From: Gossypium raimondii
Lineage: Eukaryota; Streptophyta; Magnoliopsida; Malvales; Malvaceae
Reading direction: 5' to 3'
Assembly: GCF_025698545.1 (NCBI RefSeq)
Contig: NC_068569.1
Location: 6,820,001 to 6,884,000 of the forward strand
Length of the DNA: 64,000 nucleotides
Shown: piece after piece, positions 48,788 through 61,689 of the stretch
Layout: each line of letters starts with the position of its first letter
Numbering within the stretch: position 1 is the first letter of the stretch
Translations under genes and position numbers: made by a program
The notes under the pieces: generated by a model
The model's database searches: none
What the model was told of the DNA's origin: nothing
Seen by the model: only the letters and a program-made list of their open reading frames with translations

Positions 48788-49617
48788 CCAAAAATTCCAT
48801 TTACCTTGAAGTGAAGTTAATGTTCTAATTGCATTGCATCATGAACTGAATGTTGTAGCTTTCTTCATTTTTAACATAAGAAACACAGGAGTTTTCTCCA
48901 CTGTGACAACGTTCAACGACTGGAGAGCTTTAAATATTAAAGAGGGCCCGTGTTTGTAGGGTTTTCAGTTTTGCTAAATCAATACCAAGTGATTTTGATT
49001 GAAACATCCTGGCAGTGGCAGATGTATCCAACGCACATAGTTGGATATGTCCGAGAACTTTAAATATACGAAAGAAAAGACACTTGAAAGATTAAAGATA
49101 CCTCCTCTCCAATACATGCTCATATTTGATATTATATTGAATGACTATATGAACCTGTAATGTTGTTTCCTACCAAAACAAAATCTAATTCGATATTTAA
49201 TCCCGTCTTTCTTTTTTAAAATAAATAATAAAATGATAAATAATTTTCTTTATTTGTTTTATAATTCAGTTCCAACAATATATTCTCTAAGTCGGTACCT
49301 AATATTTAATATATCTAACTTGTTTTATGTTTTTTTTAAATTTTCTCTTGACGGAAGTAACTTACTATTATTACATCACTGGTGAGTAATTCTTATCTAA
49401 TATTTAATTTTTTTAACCTATGTACCTTTTAATTCATATATCTTGTTTATTCTATAAATAAACTCGTTAAAATTTAGAGTAAGTGAATAAATTTTCAAAA
49501 ATAATTCTACATGAAAACTAAAAGTTAATCTTTTTTTTTTAAGATATGTAGATTTTATCTTATGAAAAATTTATAATTTCACTGCTCGCCACAATTGTGA
49601 AAATCTTTTACAAACTA

Positions 49618-49640
49618 AATATATATATATATATATATAT
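49618..49640. repeat. (TA)n microsatellite
   Basis: About eleven TA units in the distal promoter region of the sugar transporter gene. Confidence 0.85.
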
Positions 49641-49930
49641 GTTTTAAAGGTTAAAAGATTAAAATTAAGAAGTAACCTTAAAAAAAAAAAAAGAAAAAAA
49701 AAAGTCAATAAAATCAAGTGGTTCCTTACTCAGCAGCCGCTTAAAATTAGGGTTCAAGCAGAAAAACAGTTTCCAAGAATAAACATTTAGCAGAATTTGT
49801 TAAGATTTAGATAAGTGGATAAAATCCAAAATCTTTGAAAAAGAAAATTATATTTAAAACTGAATATATTAATTACGACTAACCTAATCTTAACATCATC
49901 TGATTGGATTAATCTTTTTTTACAGCTATC

Positions 49931-49938
49931 TATAAATA
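49931..49938 (+). promoter_or_regulatory. TATA box of the STP2-like gene
   Basis: TATAAATA lies 124 bases before the start codon, with a pyrimidine-rich leader (TTTCTCCCTCAACTC) following. This suggests a start of transcription near 49965. Confidence 0.6.
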
Positions 49939-50054
49939 ATCCCAGAATGCTCTTCGTTTTCAATACTTTGTTTAGCTTTCTCCCTCAACTCAGAAATTAA
50001 TCTCATTCGTCGAGATCTTTAGTTTAAAAGTATTGTTTTTAGTGTTTCTTAATC

Positions 50055-51933
50055 ATGGCGGGTGGTGTAATCGCGACTGGTTCCGGCAGTGAGCAAGACT
50101 TTCCGGCGAAGCTCACCCTCCAAGTCTTTATTTGCACCGCCATAGCTGCCTTTGGTGGTTTAATGTTTGGCTACGATATTGGAATTTCAGGTGTCTTTTT
50201 AGTTATTCTAGATTGTATACTTCAGTGTGTGTGTTTTTAAATTGTAGCGACGATAATCCTTGAAACGACGCTAAATAGTAAAGTTATAGCAACTTTAAAG
50301 TTACGAAATTCAGTCTATTAATGTGCTGCTGTGGCGTATATATACAGGAGGAGTGACAGGGATGGACGATTTCCTATTGAAGTTCTTCCCCAATGTTTAC
50401 GTTAAAAAGAACCACGCTCATGAAAACAACTACTGCAAATTCGACGACGAGTATCTTCAGCTCTTCACGTCGTCCCTTTACTTAGCCGCCATCGTCGCCA
50501 GTGGCGGCGCCTCCTTAATGTGCAAGAAATACGGTCGAAAACCAACCATGCAAGCTGCTTCTATCTTCTTCTTCATTGGAGCTATTCTCAACGTGTCTGC
50601 AATGAACCTTCCTATGTTAATTCTTGGAAGGCTTTTCCTTGGTGCTGGTGTAGGATGTGGTAACCAGGTAATTGAAATTATCTTTCCTTAATCGATCCCC
50701 ACACATAAAACAGCATAAATTAATCGTATGGAACTCTCATGTTTGAAACAGGCAGTCCCGCTGTTCATTACCGAAATTTCACCGCCAAAATTCAGAGGAG
50801 GACTCAACATTTGCTTTCAGTTGCTAATCACAGTTGGCATTCTGGTAGCAAATTGTGTTAACTATTTCACATCGAATATAAAAAACTATGGTTGGAGGAT
50901 TTCATTGGGCGGCGCCGCCGTGCCAGCCGTAATCCTCCTTGTTGGATCCTTCGCTATTGTCGAGACTCCGACGAGTCTGATAGAAAGAGGAAAGAAAGAA
51001 AAAGGCTTAAAAACCCTAAAGAGAATCAGGGGTGTAGACGATGTTCAAAAAGAGTTTGAAGAAATGGTTCGAGCCACAGAGGTTGCCAATCAAATCAAAC
51101 ACCCTTTCAGGGAACTGATGAAGAAGCCGAGCATTCCTCCAATGATTTGCGGCACCATCATTCATGTATTCCAGCAGTTCACAGGGATCAACGTGGTCAT
51201 GTTTTACGCACCGGTGTTGTTTCAAACCATGGGGTTCGGGTCCAGTGCCTCGCTTTTATCGGCCGTCATAACCGGCACTGTCAATTCATTGTCAACAGTT
51301 ATCGCCATCTTTACTGTAGATAAAGCTGGAAGGAAGAAACTACTCGTTTTTGGAGCTCTGATTTGCATGGTAGCTCAGGTAATCAAATATTATGAACAAA
51401 AACTTAGTACAACCCTCGATTAAAACTAAATTATCATCTAAATTTCTTGTTTTTTGCAGTGTACAATTGGGGTTATTCTTAAAAAGTACCTGACGGAAAC
51501 AAGCAAAGTACCCAATAGCATAGCCAAAGTAGTGGTGCTTTTAATCTGCGTATATGTGAACGGATTTGCATGGTCATGGGGTCCTTTGGGGTGGCTAATA
51601 TCTAGCGAAGTCTTCCCATTGGAAACTCGAACTTCAGGCTATTTCTTTGCGGTCGCCACCAACATGCTTTGCACATTCATCATAGCTCAAGCATTCCTCA
51701 GCATGCTTTGCCACATGCGAGCCTACATTTACTTCTTCTTCGCCGCCTGGCTCATCGTCATGTCCATTTTCGTAATGGCGATGCTCCCTGAGACCAAAGG
51801 AGTCCCCCTTGATGAAATGGTTGAAAGAGTATGGAAGAAACACTGGTTCTGGAAAAGTTTTTTCAAATCTAGCGACATTGAAAGACCGAAAGCTATGGTC
51901 CAGCTTGAGCATCAGGAAAAACCAAACCATTAA
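50055..51933 (+). CDS. STP2: Hexose/H+ symporter, STP2-like
   Basis: Four exons, 50055-50190, 50348-50667, 50752-51378 and 51460-51933, giving 518 aa of the major facilitator type with about 12 membrane segments. Seen: GYDIGISGG with Asp41 (likely the proton site), GRKPT, QQFTGINVVMFYAP, and PETKGVP near the end. Cys75 and Cys445 match the lid disulfide known in plant STPs. ENNYCKFDD, GYFFAVATNMLCTFII and VPLFITEISP resemble Arabidopsis STP2 (At1g07340) more than the common STP1 type. Family knowledge: STP carriers sit in the plasma membrane and import glucose or galactose with protons; STP2 acts in developing pollen. Pollen expression is inferred only. The loop before Gln reads GCGNQ where most STPs have GFANQ or GFGNQ. 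No disruption seen. Confidence 0.88.
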
Positions 51934-52959
51934 AAACACCTTTGTACATCTCTTTGGATTTCATGTCTCTGCCCATTTGTGTATTTGATGAGAATAAGTT
52001 AACAGAGTAAGGTAAGGGGAAGAATATTTGAGAAAAGTTCTTAGGCTTTCTTTTTCACTTAGAGATTGTTCCAAGGTTTCCAACAACTTTCCTTGATACA
52101 TATTCTTTATTTATGTATTTTTGCATTGATTTTCTATTCATGTTTTTGGTTTGAATTTTTAGTCTAATCATGAAATTAAGAATGGATGTTCTGTAGTCAA
52201 TGTGGCAAGGGTAGATACTGTCAATAATTTTTGTATAATAGAAATTATAAAATATTGATCTACTATTGTTAAAGATATATATGAAGAAAAATAAAATATT
52301 ATTAAAAATTAATCAAAAAGATATATGAAACATTAACCGTTTTTAAAATAACAAGGAAAATAATATTAGGTTTACTCCTCTACTTTTTTTGTTATCTTCT
52401 TTTATTCAATAATCTTTTGGATTTATAATATACAATATTCGAAGTCATTTAGTTTATTTAAAAATAACATAAAATGTTTAAAAATAATGATACCAATGTA
52501 AGATCAAAAAATTATCACAATTTAGCATTTATATTTATCAAAGTATACATAATAATAAAATACACAAAAATAAAATTTTTAATTTATCAAACAAGATCAA
52601 TTACTGAAATTTAAATTGAATAAACAGTAAGAAAATTATGATATTTTCTGTTTTTCTACTTGATGGGTATGTTACTCTTGATTTAAAATGGCAAAAATAG
52701 ATTCACAAATTCTTAGTTTGGGTGCCAAAATTGCCATTTACTGAAAATTCAGGGATCAAATATTTTTAACTACCACCATTTGTCGATTTCCCGCTTTACA
52801 TTTCTTTATATAAAAGGTCGTATTATTTAATGCTTGCGTTGCCGTCTTTCCACAATTTAACCATTTTTTAAAAGAAGAACCGTCCCAATTCCAAGTCTAA
52901 AGCAATGAAACATTTTATACCGTTTGCTTTCACTTCCATTGAAGCAGTCAGCGGCGGAG
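51934..52959. other. Spacer and GH3 promoter
   Basis: STP2 3' region followed by AT-rich DNA, then the promoter of the GH3 gene with a TATA box at 52807. No coding feature. Confidence 0.4.
52807..52814 (+). promoter_or_regulatory. TATA box of the GH3 gene
   Basis: TATATAAA lies about 153 bases before the chosen start codon, giving a leader of roughly 120 bases. An ATG at 52905 lies out of frame between them and could act as an upstream start. Confidence 0.6.
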
Positions 52960-55900
52960 ATGAACCAAGTGGAGGAGACGATGAGTTACGTTTACAAGAA
53001 CCCAAATGCGCCTATAGAAGATCGAATCAAAGACCTTGTTTCTCGGATGACCCTGCAAGAAAAGGTCGGTCAAATGACCCAAATCGAGCTCTGTGTTGCT
53101 ACTCTTGACGATGTCAGAAACCTCTCCATCGGTACACTTTTCACCTTCTTTTGCTCCACAATCATTGACCCATGCAGCTTCCGAGCTTCAACACCCCCCA
53201 CGTTCAAACTCTACATCTGTTGCTACTCAAATCGCAATTCATATTGGCTAAGATAATTACTGATTCGTTTTGTCATAGTTACAGGCATAATGAAGTTGCT
53301 ATATAGATCCTTGGCATGAACAATTAACATATATGGTTCTAACTCTATGTTTTCCTTTTAATGTAATTATTGGTGGACGATCTCGTAGGGAGTATGGTCA
53401 GCGGTGGAGGGAAAGAGCCTTTAGAGAAAGCAATGGCATCCGATTGGGCCGAAACGATTGACAGGTTTCAGCAGGCAGCAGTTGATTCCAGGCTTGGAAT
53501 ACCGCTTGCCTATGGGATCGATGCGGTTCATGGTAACAACCGGTTCTATGGTGCCACTATATTCCCTCACAATATTGGCCTTGGAGCCACAGGGTACGCT
53601 TCATCTTTAACCCCAAAAATTGAAATATTAATCACCATTTCTGATTTTATCTATAATTATGCTGATAAAACTATAGATATGAAGATCTTGATGTAGTTTT
53701 CCCAAAGTCATTTAGGAAATTAACGGGGAAAGGGAGAGTTCTAAACTAAAAGGAAATAGACTTATCACTTAGCAGAAGCTGGAGAGCATACTAAAAATAT
53801 GGTACTAATATTTTCTAAATTTCTAATTAGTGTTTCAAATATGTAATAGAGATGCAGATTTGGCTCAAAGGATCGGGGCTGCAGTAGCTCTTGAAGTCAG
53901 GGCAAGTGGCATTCACTTCAACTTTGCTCCCTGTGTCGCTGTAAGTCGATACAAAATTAGTCAGTCAAATCTTCTTTGCTTGAAGTGATTGCACTGGTTA
54001 ACTTCTGATTCAATATCGAATAGAATATGAATAATTTACTTTATAATGGCAATCAAACTTCATTTTTCCATATTCCAGAACTATGAATGGTAAGGGAAGC
54101 TTTTCCCTGCTTTAAATTGCTGTAGCTCCTTTGTCAACGACGTAATGTCATATTTACTTTCAATTTTCCAAGTTATTTCTAATAAAGAGTGATGCCTTCT
54201 GAAGTTTCAGTCTTGTCCTAATTGAAAATCATATGAATCCAATGCTTGTTTGTGAGTCTTAACTCATATTTGGTAATTGGTGTCAAACTGCTGATCAAGT
54301 TACAAGTTATGAGTCCATTGCATTCTTTGATCTGAAGCTTTAAGTTGACATTAGAAAACCAATTTGTCTGAGCAGTTTGTTTGATTGGATCAAGACAGGT
54401 ATGCAGAGATCCTAGATGGGGAAGATGCTACGAGAGTTTTAGTGAAGATACTAACATTGTTAGAAAGATGACTTCCATTATTACAGGTTTACAGGGACAG
54501 CCACCAGTGGGACATTCGAAGGGCTATCCTTTTGTAGCTGGCAGGTTTGCCTATTCATTTTCATTTGATTTGTTCAAAAATATACAATTTCCGTTATAAA
54601 TCTTGCTAAAGTTTAGAGTCTGAGGCATGTTTGAGAAAAGAAAATCTAAAAATATCCAATCAACAAATGCCATCAACTATGAGCAATAAAGCTCTTCAAC
54701 TTACACACGCATGACTCTTTCCTTTTCACATCATTTTATAATATACTGTGCAGGTTTTACAGTTTCATACGAATTTGTCAGCTTCTCTAGCCACCTTTTT
54801 ACATTGGTTCTCTTCCTGCCAGGCACTATATATATATTTCCAATAAATACCGGCTTAGTAATTGTCTACGCATTGGAATCTAATTGGAACTTATTTGATT
54901 CCAGATACAATGTTATTGCATGCGCCAAGCATTTTGTTGGAGATGGGGGTACAGAAAAGGGTATAAATGAGGGAAATACTATATCATCATACGATGAGTT
55001 AGAGAGCATCCACATGGCACCTTACCTTGATTGTCTTTATAAGGGAGTTTCAACAGTTATGGCATCTTATTCTAGTTGGAATGGATGTAAACTTCATGCT
55101 CATCATTTCCTCTTGACAGAAATTTTGAAAGGCAAACTAGGTTTCAAGGTAGACAATACCTTCATGGTCACCATTTTTCTTTTTCCTTTCTTTTTTAATG
55201 GAATGGGAGTTCTTGTCTTTTCTTATTGTTCTAGAGAGGGGGCTATCCGCTTATACTTATGTAAGATTGTAGCCGAATTGCTCCACATAGATGAAGAATC
55301 TTTATTTAAAAATTAAAATGATTGAGTAATACCTCAGGCTAAATGAGCAATACTTGGTTTAAGTGTTTGTGAATGTAGCATTTGCGTGCATAGGGAAATT
55401 TGGTTTACATCCAGTCAAGCTTTTGAGAAATCACTGTTGCAGGGTTTTCTGATTTCGGATTGGAAAGCACTTGACAGACTTAGTGAACCAAGAGGCTCAA
55501 ACTATCGTCGTTGTGTGTATACTGCCATTAATGCTGGAATTGACATGGTATATAATTTGGTTCCAGATATATAGGCTTCTTTATTGGATTCATAATTTAC
55601 TTTCTCTGTTTGAACTGAGTAAAGCATATATGCAGGTGATGGTGCCTTATCGGTATAAGCAATTTATTGAAGACTTGATATCCCTGGTAGAATCGGGGGA
55701 GATACAGATGACCAGGATAGACGATGCAGTTGAAAGAATACTGAGAGTGAAGTTTGTTGCTGGTCTTTTTGAATATCCCTTCTCTGACAGATCTTTGCTA
55801 GATACCATTGGCTGCAAGGTATTAAATTGCAGAATTAGGCATTCAATCTGTTGACCTTAGTCATACTTGAGATGCTCTTGTTGGACTGCACGAAGTTTTT

Positions 55901-57355
55901 AATGTCTCACCACTCAACAACTGCTTAGAATATATTTTCACCAAAGGACTTCTAATTTTCCAAGAATTTGTTTTACATTTATGGTATTTGATGAAGAAAA
56001 ATGTGGCATAAACATGTATCTATTAGAATCATGGATCAGGGAATGAGGAGGAAGAGTACAAAAATGCAATTATGAAAATACTGGCCCTGAGGGTGCTCAA
56101 AAACCTTATAGTGATAGGGTAAGGATATCCTATAATCGAGCACATAGGCCCAAACCTGAGATCGCCACCTCTCCTTCTGTCTAAACCTGGAGGCCATGAG
56201 GAATCATAGTTATCTAGAGTAATTAGTGGTTGCACTTGTTTTACCTTTTACTACAATGCAAATTTTGTTGCTATCCTTTGCTGTAGATATTCAATGTATT
56301 AACTATCGCAACTCTGCTTATAAAATTCTTTTCAATTTTATATCTGAGTTGATAGATTCATTGTCACCTCATTGATTTCCTGCAGCTGCACAGGGAACTA
56401 GCCCGTGAAGCTGTTCGCAAGTCCTTAGTTCTATTGAAGAATGGAAAGAATCCAGGAAAGCCTTTCCTTCCATTGGAGAAAAATGCAGAAAGGGTTCTTA
56501 TTGCCGGAACTCATGCTAACAATCTTGGATACCAGTGCGGTGGTTGGACACGTTACTGGCAAGGAAGCAGTGGCAGGATTACAACTGGTAAGCAGTTATA
56601 TAAGACCATTTTTTCTTCCCTCTACTAAACCCCACCAGCTATCTTTAAATTGTTCCTCTCCAAGTCAATTCCACGGTACGAATGATGCATACTTGTATAT
56701 TTCACATGGTATTCCCCCAATTTTTTTTTATTTTTGTTAATTAGTTATCTAGCATAATGCTTTAAAGTCATGTTATTGAATCGAAAATTGTCTAAAATAT
56801 ACATACAAATATTACTTGGGTTACAAGTAACCTGAATGTTGGATTTATTTCTTTTTAGGCACAACAATCTTGGACGCATTCAGGGAAGTCATGGGAGAAA
56901 AAACAGAGGTGATTTATGAAAAGTATCCTTCGCCAAACACCTTGTCTGGGCAGAATTTCTCTTTTGCCATTGTAGGAGTTGGTGAAGAACCATATGCAGA
57001 GTCTGCAGGAGACAATTCAGAGCTAGTAATCCCCTTAAATGGAAGTGAGTTAATAAGCACAATTGCTGATAGAATCCCCACATTGGTGATCCTGATATCT
57101 GGGAGACCCTTGGTTATAGAACCATGGCTTTTGGAGAAAATGGATGCTCTAGTTGCTGCTTGGTTACCAGGAACGGAGGGAAGGGGAATCACCGATGTAG
57201 TATTTGGAGACTATGAATTTGAGGGTCGATTACCAATGACATGGTTTAGGACAACCGAAGAGCTGCCAATCAACAAAGGAGACAATTCATGTGATCCTTT
57301 GTTTCCCCTTGGCTTTGGATTGACATATAAGAAGGAGAACCTACAGAGTAAATGA
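52960..57355 (+). CDS. Glycoside hydrolase family 3 beta-glucosidase
   Basis: Nine exons keep one frame: 52960-53131, 53389-53593, 53850-53940, 54399-54544, 54905-55148, 55443-55547, 55636-55818, 56386-56587 and 56859-57355, giving 614 aa. GH3 landmarks: [47 protein letters not shown], and the nucleophile Asp292 in GFLISDW. In the second domain, [15 protein letters not shown] holds Glu497 as likely acid/base by analogy with barley ExoI. The end GFGLTYK is typical. Start chosen at [13 protein letters not shown] because the family alignment begins there and no in-frame ATG lies upstream. There is no signal peptide, as I also recall for the At3g47000-47050 clade. Family knowledge: exo-acting beta-glucan/beta-glucoside hydrolysis; substrate unknown here. 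All active-site residues are present. Confidence 0.92.
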
Positions 57356-60300
57356 TTTTCATGGCCCATGTCAGCAGTGCCAATGCTCTTTTCTTTTTTA
57401 ATAATCAAGGCATAAACACCTGGCCCCTTAGCAAAGTTTATCATTGATTTTTCCATTTTGGACTTTGTCTTGAAAGGCTTGCCCCATGAATGAACTCAGC
57501 CACTTTGTTGTGGCACTTCAATCTCTCACAGTTCCCAAGTCACAATTATGTCAGTAATCATGTCTAGGGGCCTGTCTCTCCTTTTTCTTGATAGTGATTT
57601 GTGGGTGTTTTCACTGGCGTAAATCAAGTTTGATTTCTTAACATGCATGGATGCATTTCTGAGGATGAAATTGATCCAAAAAGAAAAGAAGGTATTTTGA
57701 GTCTTATCTAATAAGAAGAAATCTCAGGACAAGAATTGATGCACTCCCAACCCCCCTGAGATTCTCAACCAAAAATCCCAAAGAACATCAAATAATGCTG
57801 ATGAATAATGTTTTGAATGGCATATATATATGTGTCCTTTTTGTTTTCTCGTTTTCTATTGTCCTAAAGATACCCTCAAAACACATTTGTTGTATTCTAA
57901 TTTGTTTCGCTTGTAACAGTTATGCTGTCTTGCAACCTTTTGACTGCATTAATTATTGCATACTTTTTCTTGCTTTGTAATTTGTACAAAGACCCCAGAG
58001 TTAGATCAGTGTGAAGTTCTTTTCTACTGAAGAACAACATAGAAAATACCCTCTTCCCCAATATGGCTGCAGATAAGAGCTTCAGTTGCAAACATCAGTT
58101 TTTTTAGTTTTATTTCCCAACCAGAAGCATTACAAGAGAAGAATCAGAATAATGTTAAGATAACCGAAAGTGTCAAATTTATGACATAATATATATGTGG
58201 TCGTAACTTGTTAAGATGCTGATAAAAAAGAAAAAAAAATTAAGAATAAAGTTGGCTAGATGCTTTTTTTAAGATTATTCTGGCTAGTTTTTTTTGTCAA
58301 GCTATTTGATATGACCATATTGGTCATAATTTCCCAGTATTCTTTGCTTCCTATACGGGACTGAATATACACATATGCCACCAACTTTGTGTGGTTGCCT
58401 TCTGCTACTAGGCTGTGCAGGGATAAGAGAAGATTTTGGATATTGAGATTTGAATTTATGTTTATCTAAGAACTCCTCGGATTCCGACTTGAGTTGACTT
58501 GAGTTCTTTTTTTCTTTTCTTTTTTGTTGTGAAAATTAAATCTAAAACAAGTTAATTTTTAAAAAAAAAAATTCAGATAAATTTTGTCTAACTCATTTAC
58601 CAACGCATCTTCTAATTTTAGAAGTACTTTTTTTTACAGATATTTACTAAAATTGCAACTTGTTTACAAACAAGTAATCGAAGCACTTGGTGCGATGCCC
58701 TTCATATTAATAGGCACATGATTAAACCCGCAATCAACAGATATGGCCAAAACAATCCCCGCATGTCAGTGTGGTGCATAAATGTGCAGCGAGAGAGAGA
58801 AATGAAAAATACAAAGTTAAAAAATCATAAGGACATTGAAAATCATAATTACATTTATTATTTTTTCGATGAAGTATATTTTATAGATGAAGAGTTGACC
58901 ACAACTATGACAATCATTCAACGCCACAAAACCTATGTTTTAAAGAGAGAGAAAAAGGAGAGAAATCTGAAATGTGTTACTTCAATGGGCTTTATTGGTC
59001 TTATTAGTTCATAATCATTGCTAATTTGTCTTATTAAATCATACAATCACCAGTTAATTAGCGAGAAGATTCTTTTTCTTTATGAGAGAAATTTAAGGTC
59101 AATGAAATTTCCACTAAAGGAGAATCTCAAGGTCTCAAGGCTCATTCACAAATTTTAGAACAAATTTGTTGGTCTATTGATTAATGGGGAAAAAAGGAAA
59201 AGTAAAGGAAACTCTTTTCTGTGCCCAATGAAAAGCTTAATAGTTTTGTCTCCATGAAAGAGTTCAGAATTTGAGCATTAAGATTTAAAAACGAGTGGAA
59301 CCCTTTATTATATTCATTAAGTTGATTTCAGACGTGCACTTAGTGTCAATAAAATCATGAATGCTTTCCAAACTTACCACCATTATTAGGAAGAATGAAG
59401 GAGAGAGATAAGTTAAACAACATACTTTTAAAAGGGTTTTGGTGCAAATGATATAAATAAACAAGGAAATCAACAGGGCAATCTAACCTGAATCTTGCTT
59501 TTGAATGCTATATATTCTGTTAGCGTAACCAATAATATATCCTTAGAAGGAAGAATCTTCTTTTTCACAAGAGGATCTCTTAACAAAGATCTCACGAGGA
59601 AGGGAAAAAAAAAGGGCGAGGGGGGCATTGAAGAATATGATGCTCAAGTTAGTGGGTTTCAGAGTCAGCCTCAACTAAGGTTTTGAAGGTCAGGAACAGT
59701 CAAGTAGGCCATTTGGGGTATTTGGAAAATGGGTTTACTGCAATAGTCTCAAATGCCTTGTGACTCAGCCAATGTGAACCGGGATCCAACCAAACCAGTT
59801 CCAAAATGTGATGGGGTGCAGCCATTGTAAAGGTTGAGGCTTTACCTAGAAATGTAGACCCTACATGGGGAGGCTTCAGAACTTTTCAACCTACACATTA
59901 TAACTTTTAGTCTATGATTTCAGGAATAGCAGCAAATGTTGAAGTTTTTGTGTTGGAAACTTGGAATTCATTGGTTTCAATCAAATTACTAAGATTTACA
60001 ACATGGAACTGCCAAAAGTTTACAACCAGATTAAGGAACTTCAGAAAATATGGAACCACTAAGTCATGCCTAAAACTGTCTAAGTTTTTGGACTTCTGGT
60101 TGTAGTTGCTTATTCTATTGCTTCATTCTCCATGTGAGCCTGCAATTCCATCCTACCCGCCGATGCATGTATGGTGCGCTCCAAGTAACAGTGCAAAAGT
60201 AATGTAGTCTTCTCTTATGCTTCAAATCATATTCCTAGACTCTAACACAAATTTATCCCTAACACATATTCCGTGTGTTCGTTAGTTGATGCAGTCCAGA

Positions 60301-60584
60301 TAAGCTCACCACTATTACCAAATAGCATAACAATTTCATCAAGCACAATCAGATTCAACTACAGAATCTAATACAAGGGAAATCCTTGTTTAAGAATCTT
60401 CCTTCAGAGTTTCACATTTCATGGTCTGTAATTCCTAGCCAAACTCAATCCTATCCCCTCCTGCTTGAATGCTATGGACTAAACTCGAATTGTTGATAAT
60501 ATATTCACATAAAACCATAAAAAGTACATAGACAGCTATAATAATCAACTGAAAGAAGGCATGGCTTATCTAGTCAGGTGAAAC
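57356..60584. other. Spacer between convergent genes
   Basis: Lies between the GH3 stop and the MYB stop. Only short frames without domains and scattered homopolymer runs were seen. The outer parts will be 3' untranslated regions. Confidence 0.4.
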
Positions 60585-61689
60585 TCAGAATAGGTGGTTT
60601 TGCGGATATTGCTCGGCCGATTGCATCTGAAAAACCAAATTTTGAGGTCCAAAATAGGACTCATGAGCAGCACTTCTTTGCAGACTCTGCCCCTGCATTT
60701 TCAATCCATAGGAGGGAACCCCGTAAGGAGAAGACATCAACATACTTCCTTGTGTTGAATTGAAAGCCATTGTTGCCCCACCACAAGGCGGATTCCATTG
60801 AAAGTGTGTTCTGGGCATGGCAGCAGAATTTGGCTGCTGAGTGAGCACCGAAGACTGTTCGGGTGAAGGAGTTCCCTTATTGTCCGGTGAAGGAGTTCTC
60901 ATGTCGTTGAGATTGACCGTTGTTATGTCATGGATGCTAGCTCTTCTCTTATCCTTCCCTCCAGAAAGCTGCCTAATGAAATACTTCTGAGCATGACTAG
61001 CCACCTGAGTCGGTGTTCGAGTGACAACGAAATTGCGTGATATATTTCTCCAATCCCCTTTGCCATACTTTTTTAGCCCCATCAAAAACAATCTGACAAA
61101 ATTCCATGAACATTGGTTCTTGTCAATGACATACAACTTGAACATAAACAAATCAAAAGCTGAAAGTACTGCTGATGCAAACACACAATATAGATCACTA
61201 AAAGAACTAGCGTATTTATAATTGGTCATAAATCACTTTTAAACGTACACCAATTTAAACTTACTTATGCTCCTCTTCTGTCCAAGGAACCCCTTTTTTC
61301 CTCTCATGATCTGCAGCCCTGCCTGATGAGGATCTCTTTCCGCCAAGTCCATAGGACTGTTTTAATCCATCATAGCCATTGCTATTCACCCAATCCAATG
61401 TGAATGGGGAGGTGCTATATCCAGGGATTGGAACCAGCCCTGCTTCTATACTGCTAACATCAGCTTCTAATTCTCTATATTGCTTGATCACATCTCCCAC
61501 CGTCTTCCCTGGGATCATCTCAGCCACTTTCTGCCATCGATCGGGAGTATCTTTATCGTAAACCGCCAAGGCATTCTCGAACATCTTGTTCTCTGCTGAT
61601 GTCCATTTCGTGCTCTTACTCTCTTCACCAAACCAATTTGTGCTGGAGAGATAAGATGCCGGAGACAGAATTTCCATTTCCCACTTCAT
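60585..61689 (-). CDS. DIVARICATA-like R-R-type MYB transcription factor
   Basis: Two exons, 61265-61689 and 60585-61092, give 310 aa. The start is [16 protein letters not shown]; an in-frame extension upstream (VLVVFFFLLKFNV) looks like leader sequence. The first MYB/SANT repeat runs from [14 protein letters not shown] to [15 protein letters not shown] (residues about 25-75). The second is [20 protein letters not shown] to [16 protein letters not shown], with the plant-specific SHAQKYF motif. The intron falls inside EEHK/LF. The tail is Ser/Pro/Gln-rich. Family knowledge: DIV-type proteins bind I-box-like DNA and, with RAD and DRIF partners, control floral asymmetry or other growth programs. 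I recall At5g58900 (DIV1) as the counterpart, which fits the gene order. Nuclear role inferred. Confidence 0.92.

Larger units (their letters stand above)
48575..50054. other. Spacer and STP2 promoter
   Basis: AT-rich, with (TA)n microsatellites at about 48767-48787 and 49618-49640 and a poly-A tract near 49679. The right 130 bases are the promoter and leader of the sugar transporter. No other gene seen. Confidence 0.4.
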
